Shown one piece after another: positions 35,203 through 44,061 of a DNA stretch of 64,000 nucleotides. Below the pieces are notes generated by a model. That model saw only the letters and a list, made by a program, of their open reading frames with translations. It was not told the origin of the DNA and ran no database searches. A program made the translations under genes and the position numbers. How positions within the stretch are numbered: the stretch's first letter is position 1; every line of letters begins with the position of its first letter. The DNA comes from CAXXOK01 sp963675655 (GTDB taxonomy: Bacteria > Bacillota > Clostridia > Christensenellales > Aristaeellaceae), in the NCBI GenBank assembly GCA_963675655.1, contig OY776489.1:2790001-2854000 (forward strand). Direction: 5' to 3'.

Positions 35203-36228
35203 TCAGCCATTCCCTTCGTAAAAATCACTTACTGGCATATAACCTGCTAAGCCATTGGAGCAAAGTACGTAGTACCAGCCCTCGTCAATATCACCGATGA
35301 TATGAAAATCAAAACTGTTTATTTTCTCTTTGGGAACAACGCCGCTGATATCAGCTGATGCGTCAGCTCGAAGATAAAGTGTCGCCCCATCCGTGTACAG
35401 CTCTTCCTGCATGACGAGTGCGGGAAAAGCGATCGTCACATTAAGCATATCGATATCAAAGGCAATATATTCCTTTAGCATGTAACCTTCTAAATCGGCC
35501 ACGCGTACTTTAATCCATTCACCCATATCCTCCAATACATATACCGGGGTACCGTTATAAAACTTGCCTTTGGATACGGAGGTAATACTGGGCTTGGTAC
35601 GCAAGTTGAGCTGATCTTGCGGGCTGGGATTACTGACCATACCGCAATGATCCGTATCGGCTAACGAAACAGCTTCAGCAAAATCTGCCGGAAAGGCTGA
35701 AGGGTCAAATTGTGAAAGAGAAGCAGTGGAAGTGTTCGTATAAATCCAGCTTCGCTTCGTTCCATGCTCACTGCCGGACTTCAGGTAATAGGCATCGCAA
35801 GTATACGAATCAGCTCCTTGCACGGCGCTTAGCCGCCACTCGCCGGCTGCATCCTGTGTAAAGGTGTATCCTAAAAAGTCCCCAAAGAAAAGATGCAGTG
35901 CATTTGGGTCGGAGCCGCCAATGTCGGGGAAAGTACCATCAATATCAGAAAGCGGCTGGCTTTGCGCGGCCAGTTCATAGCCGCTATCTGCCATTTGAAA
36001 AACACTGACTACATATTCGACACTATCGTTTCTCGTCAGCACAAAAAGATTACCGTTTCCGCCATAGGCAGTACAAAAAATATTGGCATCCATACTAGTT
36101 ATGGATTCCTGTACGGTATTGGGCAGTGAAGCAACCGAAAAATACGTATCGCTGGATGACCAAGCGAATGCGGGCTGCAGGGCCACCAGCAGTAAAAAAC
36201 AAAGGAATCGGGATAGCCAACGTTTCAT
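35203..36228 (-). CDS. Exported SH3-domain protein
   Basis: The ATG at 36228 follows GGAGGA by seven bases and opens a signal peptide (MKRWLSRFLCFLLLVALQPAFA). The first 190 residues are of unknown type. A bacterial SH3 domain follows at about residues 210-260 (LNLRTKPSITSVSKGKFYNG and GEWIKVRVADLEGYM), and a second SH3-like unit near the end (YLRADASADISGVVP and WYYVLCSNGLAGYMPVSDF). Such domains bind peptidoglycan. The protein is transcribed divergently from the giant SpoIID/SH3 protein and probably works at the same surface. No catalytic domain is recognised. Confidence 0.7.
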   Translation of the reverse strand: MKRWLSRFLCFLLLVALQPAFAWSSSDTYFSVASLPNTVQESITSMDANIFCTAYGGNGNLFVLTRNDSVEYVVSVFQMADSGYELAAQSQPLSDIDGTFPDIGGSDPNALHLFFGDFLGYTFTQDAAGEWRLSAVQGADSYTCDAYYLKSGSEHGTKRSWIYTNTSTASLSQFDPSAFPADFAEAVSLADTDHCGMVSNPSPQDQLNLRTKPSITSVSKGKFYNGTPVYVLEDMGEWIKVRVADLEGYMLKEYIAFDIDMLNVTIAFPALVMQEELYTDGATLYLRADASADISGVVPKEKINSFDFHIIGDIDEGWYYVLCSNGLAGYMPVSDFYEGNG

Positions 36229-36272
36229 GCGTCGTTCCTCCAATAAAATCTTAGACTTCATTATATAGAATA

Positions 36273-36302
36273 AACGGGAAAGAATCCGGATTTCTTGCCC
36301 GT
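36273..36302. repeat. Imperfect palindrome between divergent SH3 genes
   Basis: AACGGGAAAGAA and TTCTTGCCCGTT pair with one mismatch around TCCGGA. It lies between two divergent envelope genes and could be a shared operator or a leader hairpin. Confidence 0.35.
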
Positions 36303-36343
36303 TATACTTGTAAAAGGTTGGAGTCTAAATGGTTACACCATTA

Positions 36344-36372
36344 TAGACATTTGCAGCTTTGTATGATACAAT
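36344..36372 (+). promoter_or_regulatory. Sigma-A-type promoter for the SpoIID/SH3 gene
   Basis: TAGACA (36344-36349) and TACAAT (36367-36372), 17 bases apart, each one base off consensus. The start codon is 42 bases further. Confidence 0.65.
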
Positions 36373-36413
36373 CAAAAAAATTACGAAAGTGTTAACGAAT
36401 GCGGGAGGCAGGC

Positions 36414-39400
36414 ATGAAGAAAGAGGCCCACAACGCTTTCCAAAAGGTATCCGGGGTAATTATTGCCCTGTGTTTGGCGTTGCACCCTTTTCTTTCAGCA
36501 CTGGCGACAACCGTTGGCAGCACAACTGTAGAATCTGCGCCCATCACCACCGCATCAACAGCGGTGGATGGTATGGTGCGCGTTTATTTAAGCTCGCTTG
36601 GTAGCCCAACTTCGCTCACATTAACAGTACAGGGTAATTATTCACTTAGTACTGGGGCAACGCTTACAAGCGGAGAAACACTTTATGTTGGTTTCAGCAG
36701 CTCGACGGGTGCCATTACACTGACCCGCAATGGTACAAAAAGCAATATGGGCACCTATTTTGCTCTTCGCAGGCATAGCGCAACCGGGGCAAACGGTATA
36801 CTCATATCGCAGGCGAGGCAGCCCAGCAATCCTTATCCCGGGGATATTTCATTCCAGGCTGTGTACCAAAGCGGCGGATATTATAAACTATATACCGTTG
36901 CCCATATCTATATCGAAAATTATTTATATGGCGTTTTGCCTTATGAAATGGGTAACAGCGCGGCCATCGAAGCACTGAAAGCGCAGGCGGTTGCCGCGCG
37001 TACCTATACGGTACGGATGATGGCCAACCGTTCATCCGGTTATTACGACGTAGTCGATACAACGGGCGACCAAACCTACAACGGCACGCCTTCCGGCTAT
37101 ACAGCTTGTGAAACAGCGGTTGAAAGCACCAAAGGAATCATCTTGAAAAACGGCAGTTCTTACACTGCGACTTATTATTCCGCCTCCAACGGCGGGCAAA
37201 CCGAATCCATCTATAACATCTGGCGTTCGAGCGGTTACAGCTATCTAGACGTTCACGATGACCCGTTTGATTATGCCAATCCAAATAGCGTGGTTAAAAA
37301 AACAACGGTATATGCCGATTGCAACAGCTCATCCAATAATACCTCCCTGATGTCTTTGCTAAAAGCCAAAGCGGTTACTGCGCTGGCTGCCGCGGGGTAC
37401 AGTGCTACCAGCAGCAACACGACGCTGGGCACCATTACGAATATCATTGCTCATACGCCTAAATACAGTTCGCCAAGTCGATTGTATACTAAAATGGATT
37501 TTACCCTGACTGCCAGCACACGTAACACTTACGGAACACTGGTTACGGCGACGACAACGGTTACCTGCGATATTTTTTCAGAGCTGGAAAGGCTGCTTTC
37601 CATGAGCATCCAATCCAGCAGCAACGAACTATGGACAGTCACCAAAAGCAGTTCTATCTATACGCTGGAAGCGCGCCGCTATGGGCACGGGCTGGGCTTA
37701 AGCCAGCGTGGTGCCATGTATATGGGAACGCTTGGCTATACGTACGACGAGATTCTGGGTTTCTATTACCCGGATTGTACCCGTGTACGCACTACGTTTA
37801 CCAATACCATACTAGCGGCAAATTCAACAGAAGAAATCACCACTGAGGAAGAAGCCGCAACGATCGAAGATGCGGACGAAGACGCTTGCTCAGCTGTTGT
37901 TACGCTGATTTCCAGTAGTTCATCACTGGCAATACGGGCCAGCAAATCTACCTCCGGTACAATGCTGGGTGTTGTAGCCGGCAGTTCTCCGGTTACTGTA
38001 TATGCTAATGATGGTACATGGTGCTTAATCAAGTTTGGTTCCATTATTGGCTACGTACCGACAAACGCATTAACCATCAGCGGCACAGCACCGGAGACGT
38101 CTGAGGAAGAAGTAATCACTATTGATGGATTCGCTACGGTTACCGCAAGCAGCTACCTCAATTTACGGTCGTCAGGCAGCTACTCCGCAAGCATTGTCAG
38201 TACAGCGCCGAGTGGAGCGATTTTAACGGTCTTAAACAAAGGTTCCTCCTGGTCTTACATCCAGTATGGCGCGATTGTTGCTTATGCCTGTTCGGATTAC
38301 TTATCCTTTTCCAGTAGTTACGGCGGGGCTGTTGTCAGCTCCGGCGTAAGCACGGCAACGGTAACAACGGCCGATGGCGGCGCAACCTATTTAAGAGCGA
38401 CCGCCAGCACAGCCGGTACGGTTTTAGCGCAAGTCGCCAGCGGCAGTACGGTTTCCGTATCCAGCGATGATGGATCATGGGCGGTTGTTGCTTACAACGG
38501 GATTACCGGTTATATTCTTTCCAGCTTGCTGGCAATGGATGATGATACGGATGTATCCACAGGTACGGATACAGGGACAAGTGATGATCTTGCCGATGAC
38601 GAGTTTTATGCAACCGTTGCGGATGCTACGGCAAATCTGCTGGAAAATAAGGATGAAGCAGCAAACGTAATCACGGAAATCGCCATGGGACAAAGCGTAG
38701 TCGTAACCGATCAGGGTGATACCTGGTGTATGGTGCGTTACGAAGGCGAAACGGGCTATATGCTCACTACAAGCCTGACAATAGAAGAAGCGACAACGGA
38801 GACCAGCTTAACGGCCATTGTTGCTACGGAAAGCGGTTCGCTGAATATGCGCATGGAGGGGCGTGCGGGAAGCACAATCCTGACGACGATTCCAAAAGGC
38901 GCAACCGTAATGGTTACCAACCGGGGCGATACATGGTGCGGTGCTACCTACGGCGGCTATTCCGGTTATGTGATGACGGTATACCTGCAATTTACCGATG
39001 GAAGCGAAACCAGTGACGAAAGCGTAGCCTCCGGTACGACTGCAACGGTGACCACGGAATCGGGTTCGCTCAATTTACGGCAACTACCTAAAATCGGCAG
39101 TACGATACTTACTACAATTCCCAGATTGGGTACACTTACCGTAAACACTTACGGCAGCGATTGGTGCTATATAACATATAACGGTATCACCGGTTATGTG
39201 ATGACGGTGTTTTTAACCATGGACAGCGAAGAAGATGACGAGACCGCTGTGGATGATACAGACAGCGAAGAAGATGATGGAACCACGACGGACAATACAG
39301 ATAGTGAAGATACGGCGGATGATGGTACCGCCGCGGAGGATGGGGACGATACTACCGACAATGAAACCACGCAGGACGACACTGCAGCAAGCGATACGGA

Positions 39401-40859
39401 AATAGATGACACACAAACGGATAATAGTGCCATTACTGCGATTGTAACCACTTCTTCCGGCTCGCTTAACCTTCGTGCCGATATGCTGCCTGGAAGCCGA
39501 ATCCTTACCCGCATTCCCAACAAAACAACGATAACGGTACTGGAAAAATATGCGGCATGGTCGCAAACCAGCTATAATGGATACACGGGTTATGTGATGA
39601 ATAGCTACCTTACGTTTGTAACCGATACGGAAACGACCGATGCTTCGGCGACCACAGCAATGGTAATGACGGCGTCCGGCTCGCTGAATCTCCGGGCTGA
39701 GCCATACGGCACGGTGCTTACTACCATACCGCAATACGAAACGGTATCCATTTTGCAACGTGGGAGCACGTGGTGCTATTTGCAATATGCAGGTACATAC
39801 GGGTACTCCATGACAGTTTACCTTTCTTTTGCAACGGAAAATGATACGGCTACAGACGATGGTACAGCAACGGAAGACGAAGACACCCAAGAGGATACGA
39901 CTGCGGACAGTGAAACGGAAGACACTACATCGGCAACAGAAACGACAGCCTATGTTAATACATCGTCCGGATCGCTGAACCTGCGTTTGGGTGCTTCCAC
40001 AGGATCCAGTATTCTTACCACAATTCCACGGCTAACGGTAATTACAGTTCTGGAAACCGGGGATACGTGGTGCAAAGTTACGTATAGCAGCTATACTGGC
40101 TATGTACAAACGACATACCTGCAATTTGTCGCGGGTACGGAGGAAAGCACAAGCGGTACGGTAACTGCATGGGTATATACATCGTCTGGATCGCTAAACC
40201 TGCGTGCGTCGGCATCTACTTCAGCATCGGTGATAACGACCATACCACGGCTTGCCGAGGTGGCATTGCTCACACAGGGTGATACATGGTGCAAAACAAT
40301 GTATGGTACATATGTAGGGTATGCAATGACGAACTACCTGACAACAACGAAGCCAGACGAACTTTCTTCTTCGCAAGCAGATGATGAAAGCGAATCGGAT
40401 GGCAGCGATGCGAGTGATAGCGCCGGTACGGATGCGGAAGATACTACGGCAGAGGATAGTGCTGGCATGGATGAAAGTGATGCAGACACGGGAGATGTGG
40501 AAACGGCAGACGAGACGGATACGGGAAGCGATGAAGCAGCTTTAGCGGAAGCTGCCGCAGCGGAAGAAACGGGTGACACGACCGAAGGGGATTCTACGGA
40601 TGGAGAGACTACGGACGAAGTAGCAGAAGACCCGACATTGACCGCGCCGGATACTACGCTGTATGCAACGGTAACACCGGTAAACAACGCTGTTGCCTTG
40701 ACCTTATGGGAAAGCTGCACTAACCAAACCGGATGGCTGCTGGATATGGCTGCTGGCAAACAAGTGCAGGTAATCCGTAGTGGGGATACCTGGTGCGAAG
40801 TACGTTATTTAAATACGCAGGGCTTCTGCCTGACCGAAGGATTGACGATGATTGAATAA
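36414..40859 (+). CDS. Giant SpoIID/LytB-domain protein with eleven SH3-like repeats
   Basis: The ATG at 36414 is chosen since GGGAGG lies seven bases upstream; ATG 36399 would cover that site. A signal peptide leads to a SpoIID/LytB domain, about residues 135-460. It includes EALKAQAVAARTYTVRM, TGDQTYNG, YYSASNGGQTES and GHGLGLSQRGAMYM. SpoIID cuts glycan strands that lack stem peptides, and LytB-like relatives modify amidases. The remaining 1000 residues hold eleven SH3-like units of about 60 residues, most opening with a SGSLNLR piece and closing with GYVMTVYL. Acidic Asp/Thr/Glu linkers separate several of them. This suggests a wall-spanning peptidoglycan-binding enzyme. The length (about 1480) is far above SpoIID (about 340). 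Confidence 0.85.
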   Translation: MKKEAHNAFQKVSGVIIALCLALHPFLSALATTVGSTTVESAPITTASTAVDGMVRVYLSSLGSPTSLTLTVQGNYSLSTGATLTSGETLYVGFSSSTGAITLTRNGTKSNMGTYFALRRHSATGANGILISQARQPSNPYPGDISFQAVYQSGGYYKLYTVAHIYIENYLYGVLPYEMGNSAAIEALKAQAVAARTYTVRMMANRSSGYYDVVDTTGDQTYNGTPSGYTACETAVESTKGIILKNGSSYTATYYSASNGGQTESIYNIWRSSGYSYLDVHDDPFDYANPNSVVKKTTVYADCNSSSNNTSLMSLLKAKAVTALAAAGYSATSSNTTLGTITNIIAHTPKYSSPSRLYTKMDFTLTASTRNTYGTLVTATTTVTCDIFSELERLLSMSIQSSSNELWTVTKSSSIYTLEARRYGHGLGLSQRGAMYMGTLGYTYDEILGFYYPDCTRVRTTFTNTILAANSTEEITTEEEAATIEDADEDACSAVVTLISSSSSLAIRASKSTSGTMLGVVAGSSPVTVYANDGTWCLIKFGSIIGYVPTNALTISGTAPETSEEEVITIDGFATVTASSYLNLRSSGSYSASIVSTAPSGAILTVLNKGSSWSYIQYGAIVAYACSDYLSFSSSYGGAVVSSGVSTATVTTADGGATYLRATASTAGTVLAQVASGSTVSVSSDDGSWAVVAYNGITGYILSSLLAMDDDTDVSTGTDTGTSDDLADDEFYATVADATANLLENKDEAANVITEIAMGQSVVVTDQGDTWCMVRYEGETGYMLTTSLTIEEATTETSLTAIVATESGSLNMRMEGRAGSTILTTIPKGATVMVTNRGDTWCGATYGGYSGYVMTVYLQFTDGSETSDESVASGTTATVTTESGSLNLRQLPKIGSTILTTIPRLGTLTVNTYGSDWCYITYNGITGYVMTVFLTMDSEEDDETAVDDTDSEEDDGTTTDNTDSEDTADDGTAAEDGDDTTDNETTQDDTAASDTEIDDTQTDNSAITAIVTTSSGSLNLRADMLPGSRILTRIPNKTTITVLEKYAAWSQTSYNGYTGYVMNSYLTFVTDTETTDASATTAMVMTASGSLNLRAEPYGTVLTTIPQYETVSILQRGSTWCYLQYAGTYGYSMTVYLSFATENDTATDDGTATEDEDTQEDTTADSETEDTTSATETTAYVNTSSGSLNLRLGASTGSSILTTIPRLTVITVLETGDTWCKVTYSSYTGYVQTTYLQFVAGTEESTSGTVTAWVYTSSGSLNLRASASTSASVITTIPRLAEVALLTQGDTWCKTMYGTYVGYAMTNYLTTTKPDELSSSQADDESESDGSDASDSAGTDAEDTTAEDSAGMDESDADTGDVETADETDTGSDEAALAEAAAAEETGDTTEGDSTDGETTDEVAEDPTLTAPDTTLYATVTPVNNAVALTLWESCTNQTGWLLDMAAGKQVQVIRSGDTWCEVRYLNTQGFCLTEGLTMIE

Positions 40860-41610
40860 GGATTGCCTTTTGGAAGATGAACAGTTGGACGACCTGCAAA
40901 ACAATGGATTAAAGATTCTGCAAAAGAAAAACGGATTTCGTTTTGGCATGGATGCAATTTTACTGAAGAGCTTCACGCGCCTGCGCCCGCGGGATCAAGT
41001 GGCGGATATGGGAACCGGAACGGGTATCTTACCGATTCTGATGAGCGCGCTATGTCCAACCGCACGGTTTCATGCGTTTGAATGGCAAGCGGATATGGCG
41101 GATATGGCGCGGCGAAGCACCGCGTTAAACGGACTAACGGGTCGCATCACTATATATGCGGAGGATATGCGAAACGCAGTAAAAATAGTAGGACCGGAGA
41201 GCATGGATGCGGTTGTTTGCAACCCGCCCTACGGTAAACGCGGCGGTACGATACCCAGCCGTACAGATGCGCGCCTTTTAGCTTGCCACGAAACAGATTG
41301 CGGTTTGCAGGAGGTTTGCGATGCAGCCGCTGCTATCCTAAAAAATCAGGGAAGGTTATGGCTTTGCTTTCCTGCGCCGCGCGCATTGGAATTGATGGAT
41401 GCGCTACGAAAATGCCGGCTGGAACCGAAAAGGCTGCGTATGGTTTGTGCCAAAGCTAGTAAACCGCCTTATTTATTGCTTGTAGAAGCCGTAAAAAACG
41501 CTAAGCCATCATTGCTATGGCTTCCCCCTTTGATCGTCTATCACGAAGATGGTACCGAGACGGAGGAACTACTGGATATTTACGGACGTAAATCGCATGA
41601 AAACGAGTAA
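40852..41610 (+). CDS. tRNA1(Val) N6-adenine methyltransferase-like (TrmN6 family)
   Basis: A class I SAM methyltransferase of 252 residues. The SAM loop is VADMGTGTGILPILMSA near residue 47 and the N6-adenine catalytic box is VVCNPPYGKRG near 122 (NPPY). The N-terminal QKKNGFRFGMDAILL matches the TrmN6/YfiC family, which methylates A37 of tRNA-Val. The TTG start overlaps the end of the giant SpoIID gene by eight bases, with GAAGGA about ten bases upstream. The target is inferred from the family. Confidence 0.88.
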   Translation: MNKDCLLEDEQLDDLQNNGLKILQKKNGFRFGMDAILLKSFTRLRPRDQVADMGTGTGILPILMSALCPTARFHAFEWQADMADMARRSTALNGLTGRITIYAEDMRNAVKIVGPESMDAVVCNPPYGKRGGTIPSRTDARLLACHETDCGLQEVCDAAAAILKNQGRLWLCFPAPRALELMDALRKCRLEPKRLRMVCAKASKPPYLLLVEAVKNAKPSLLWLPPLIVYHEDGTETEELLDIYGRKSHENE

Positions 41611-41674
41611 GCATCCGGCTGGGGTAGATAAACTCATAACGTTAATCAATAAATATTGTTTTGCCAATTACATT

Positions 41675-41712
41675 ACGCCGCTGGTTTGTGCAGGCACACA
41701 AACCAGCGGCGT
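41675..41712. repeat. 16-bp perfect inverted repeat
   Basis: ACGCCGCTGGTTTGTG and its exact complement flank a 6-base loop. No T-run follows on either strand, so it is not a standard terminator, although it lies 65 bases after a stop codon. Confidence 0.6.
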
Positions 41713-41732
41713 GATACGTTTGGAGCATTTCG

Positions 41733-41761
41733 TTGCATTAGCATATAAAATCCTGTATAAT
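41733..41761 (+). promoter_or_regulatory. Sigma-A-type promoter for the dCMP deaminase gene
   Basis: TTGCAT (41733-41738) and a perfect TATAAT (41756-41761) with 17-base spacing. Transcription would start near 41768, only about 17 bases before the start codon. Confidence 0.7.
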
Positions 41762-41784
41762 GCCTCCAAAAGGAGGCGAAAGCC

Positions 41785-42243
41785 TTGAACAAATGGGATA
41801 TTCGTTTTATGAAAATGGCACGGTTAATTTCCGAATGGTCCAGTTGTTACCGTGCGGGGCGCTCAGTGGGCGCGGTGATCGTGAAAGACAAGCGGATTAT
41901 GACCACAGGGTATAATGGGGCGCCTGCGGGGCTGAAAACCTGCCGGGAACGCGGTGAATGTATGCGGGACTGCCTGAATATACCTTCCGGCACACGTACG
42001 GAAATGTGCTACGCCATCCATGCCGAGCAAAACGCCATCATACAGGCGGCGAAACTGGGCATTTCGATTGACGGTGCAACCATTTACTGCACGCATCAGC
42101 CCTGCTCCGTTTGCGCAAAAATGATTGTAAACGTCGGCATTAAGCGCGTCATTTTTGAGCAGGCTTATCCGGATGCTTTTGCGCTGGAAGTGTTTGAAGA
42201 AGCAAATGTTGCGCTGGAACATTTCACCGAAGAGATCGATTAA
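41785..42243 (+). CDS. dCMP deaminase (ComEB type)
   Basis: A zinc-dependent cytidine deaminase-fold enzyme of 152 residues. The catalytic His/Glu are in HAEQNAIIQAA near residue 74 and the zinc Cys pair in CTHQPCSVCAKM near 103. An added Cys-rich insert (CRERGECMRDC) is typical of dCMP deaminases. It converts dCMP to dUMP for thymidylate synthesis; ComEB is the Bacillus name. The start is TTG after AAAGGAGG. It stands alone with its own promoter. Confidence 0.92.
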   Translation: MNKWDIRFMKMARLISEWSSCYRAGRSVGAVIVKDKRIMTTGYNGAPAGLKTCRERGECMRDCLNIPSGTRTEMCYAIHAEQNAIIQAAKLGISIDGATIYCTHQPCSVCAKMIVNVGIKRVIFEQAYPDAFALEVFEEANVALEHFTEEID

Positions 42244-42269
42244 GCAGTTTTCAGCCTTTGGAAGACAAA

Positions 42270-43022
42270 TTACTTTTTCCGCGGGTAGGGGCTACTGCCG
42301 ACGCACCAGCCACGTAAACGGTTGATGGCGCGCTCAGTAGCGGTTTTACTGTCATTCCAGGGTAAATCCTGATGGCGATAGTCAAATTTGCGGGCAAACC
42401 ACGCTAAATCCTGCTGATCATTCTCCAGCTGAGCAACCAACGCATCCAGCGCTTCGGCTGCAAATTCGCTTTGCTGCTTGGCGCTTAGAAACTGCTGCGA
42501 GGATTCAAAAAGGGCAATTGTGTGTGCAAGACAAACACCATTGGAAGCTTTCCATGCTTTACGGAAATCTTCGTTTGTTTTCCATAAATGTAAAAAGGTA
42601 TAGCGATATCGGGCCATATGTGTGGCTACTGCGTCGCAAACCACGCATTTTTCATTCATCTGGCGCAGTTTATCCAGCGTTGGCTGCAACGGAGATGCTT
42701 TTTTCAGCAATGCGCTTTTTACCTTTGCGCCGGAAGATACTTGCTTTTTAATTTTTTTCAATTCGTCCAGCCGTTCTAATACGTGGGAATCCATCAGTAA
42801 AGCGTGCCCGAGACGGTTTTGCTCTACAAACAGCATTTTCTGGTGTTCCGGGCATACACCGGTATGGTTGAAGCGAATGCGCACATCCGGCTCCATAACG
42901 CTTGCGCCTAGGGTGCGTTCAATCTCATCTTTTTCTGTTTTTTTCTCTAAAGCACATAGCGGGCATTGTGTCTTCCACTCCATTGCTTCCCAAACCGGTA
43001 TTGTATCCAGGTGGTATTGCAT
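42270..43022 (-). CDS. DUF6062-like cysteine-rich protein
   Basis: The ATG at 43022 lies behind AGGAGG. The 250-residue protein is helical and soluble, with paired Cys residues at QCPLCALEKK near residue 18 and CVVCDAVATH near 130. Cys/His pairs in GVCPEHQKML and GVCLAHTIAL suggest two zinc- or iron-binding units. The pattern matches an uncharacterised Clostridia family that I believe is DUF6062. The last third (FDYRHQDLPWNDSKTATERA) is conserved in that group. It is divergent from the hydrogenase-linked cluster. Function unknown. Confidence 0.65.
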   Translation of the reverse strand: MQYHLDTIPVWEAMEWKTQCPLCALEKKTEKDEIERTLGASVMEPDVRIRFNHTGVCPEHQKMLFVEQNRLGHALLMDSHVLERLDELKKIKKQVSSGAKVKSALLKKASPLQPTLDKLRQMNEKCVVCDAVATHMARYRYTFLHLWKTNEDFRKAWKASNGVCLAHTIALFESSQQFLSAKQQSEFAAEALDALVAQLENDQQDLAWFARKFDYRHQDLPWNDSKTATERAINRLRGWCVGSSPYPRKK

Positions 43023-43178
43023 CTTGCGCCTCCTGAAAGGTATAATAAACGGGTACCATCGTATCATTTTTAAACCGGAGCTTCAAGGGAAATCAGGGAA
43101 TCAAGAGTAACATTTCTTTTTTACGGTATTACCTGATGGCCGCCATACCCACGGAATGAAGTATAGGAGGACTTAGGC

Positions 43179-43547
43179 ATGACAATTTCGGAAATCATCA
43201 AGATTCTGGATGCGCGCGTGCTGTGCGGGGAGGAAGCAGAGCTAGAGCAGGAAGTTAGCACTGCTTGTGGATCCGACCTGATGAGCGACGTATTGGCTTT
43301 TGTGAAGAATAAAACGGTGCTGATTACCGGGCTTACCAATGTGCATGTCATTCGCACTGCTGAAATGCTGGATATTCATTGCATCGTTTTTGCCCGCGGC
43401 AAGGTGCCAGCGGACGAAGTTTTAGATGAGGCAAGGGAAGTTGGCATTGTTGTGCTGACGACGAAACATACGACGTATACAACCTGTGGTCTTTTATATC
43501 AAGCGGGTATCCGGGGTAATAATGATTGCGCGCCGCTTGCGGAATAA
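43179..43547 (+). CDS. DRTGG-domain protein, hydrogenase-linked
   Basis: The 122-residue alpha/beta protein starts MTISEIIKILDARVLCGEE and ends near LTTKHTTYTTCGLLYQAGI. This matches small stand-alone DRTGG-type proteins that accompany hydrogenase genes in Clostridia and Thermotoga. DRTGG units also occur next to CBS domains and in phosphotransacetylases, and are thought to bind ligand or proteins. A paralogue with the same N- and C-terminal pattern is encoded at 45378. GGAGG precedes the ATG. It is first of five closely spaced genes built around the sensory-type hydrogenase. Confidence 0.72.
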   Translation: MTISEIIKILDARVLCGEEAELEQEVSTACGSDLMSDVLAFVKNKTVLITGLTNVHVIRTAEMLDIHCIVFARGKVPADEVLDEAREVGIVVLTTKHTTYTTCGLLYQAGIRGNNDCAPLAE

Positions 43548-43559
43548 GCGCATGGATAA

Positions 43560-44000
43560 ATGGGGTATATGATGGAGCAACATACGATTGCAGACAGCTA
43601 TACAGTGCATGCACAGGAATACGCTACAGCAGGAGATGCATCGGCAACAATCAAGCGGAAGCTTAAGCAGCTTGGCGTAAATAGCGCTGTGCTGCGCCGT
43701 ATCGCCGTAGCCAGTTACGAAGCGGAGCTGAACCTGATTATACACAGTGAAGGCGGAACGTTGTCCATGCACATGACGCCGGAAAAAATAGTTCTGATCT
43801 CCGAAGATATAGGGCCTGGGATTCCCGATATACAACAGGCGTTAAAAGAAGGCTATTCCACAGCAAGCGAGGAAGCCCGCAACCTTGGCTTTGGCGCAGG
43901 CATGGGACTGCCGAATATGAAACGTAACGCGGATGAGTTTACCATTGAAAGCCAGGTTGGTAAGGGTACGCGTATCCGCATGGGTTTTAACTTACAATAG
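43560..44000 (+). CDS. Stand-alone HATPase (anti-sigma/serine-kinase-like)
   Basis: The 146-residue protein is a GHKL ATPase without a dimerisation domain. The N box lies in SYEAELNLIIHSEGG, the G1 box in EDIGPGIPDIQQAL and the G2 box in GFGAGMGLPNMKRNADEF. The layout is that of RsbW/SpoIIAB-type serine kinases. ATG 43569 or 43572 are possible alternative starts; none has a strong ribosome site. Its place between a DRTGG gene and a sensory-type hydrogenase suggests that it passes the redox or H2 signal on by phosphorylation. That is inferred. Confidence 0.8.
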   Translation: MGYMMEQHTIADSYTVHAQEYATAGDASATIKRKLKQLGVNSAVLRRIAVASYEAELNLIIHSEGGTLSMHMTPEKIVLISEDIGPGIPDIQQALKEGYSTASEEARNLGFGAGMGLPNMKRNADEFTIESQVGKGTRIRMGFNLQ

Positions 44001-44061
44001 GTTTTGGTTTGGGGGCGGCATTTAAAATGAATGGCAACCCTGAGGAAGCGAGGTTCCCGGA

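Noticed and set aside
38100..40350. Repeated DNA in the giant SH3 gene as a CRISPR or tandem-repeat array
   Set aside because: The repeats are coding, about 180-250 bases each and diverged at the DNA level; no short identical repeats with spacers.
41549..41788. 79-codon forward frame after trmN6
   Set aside because: Overlaps the end of trmN6, contains the palindrome and the comEB promoter, and has no ribosome site.
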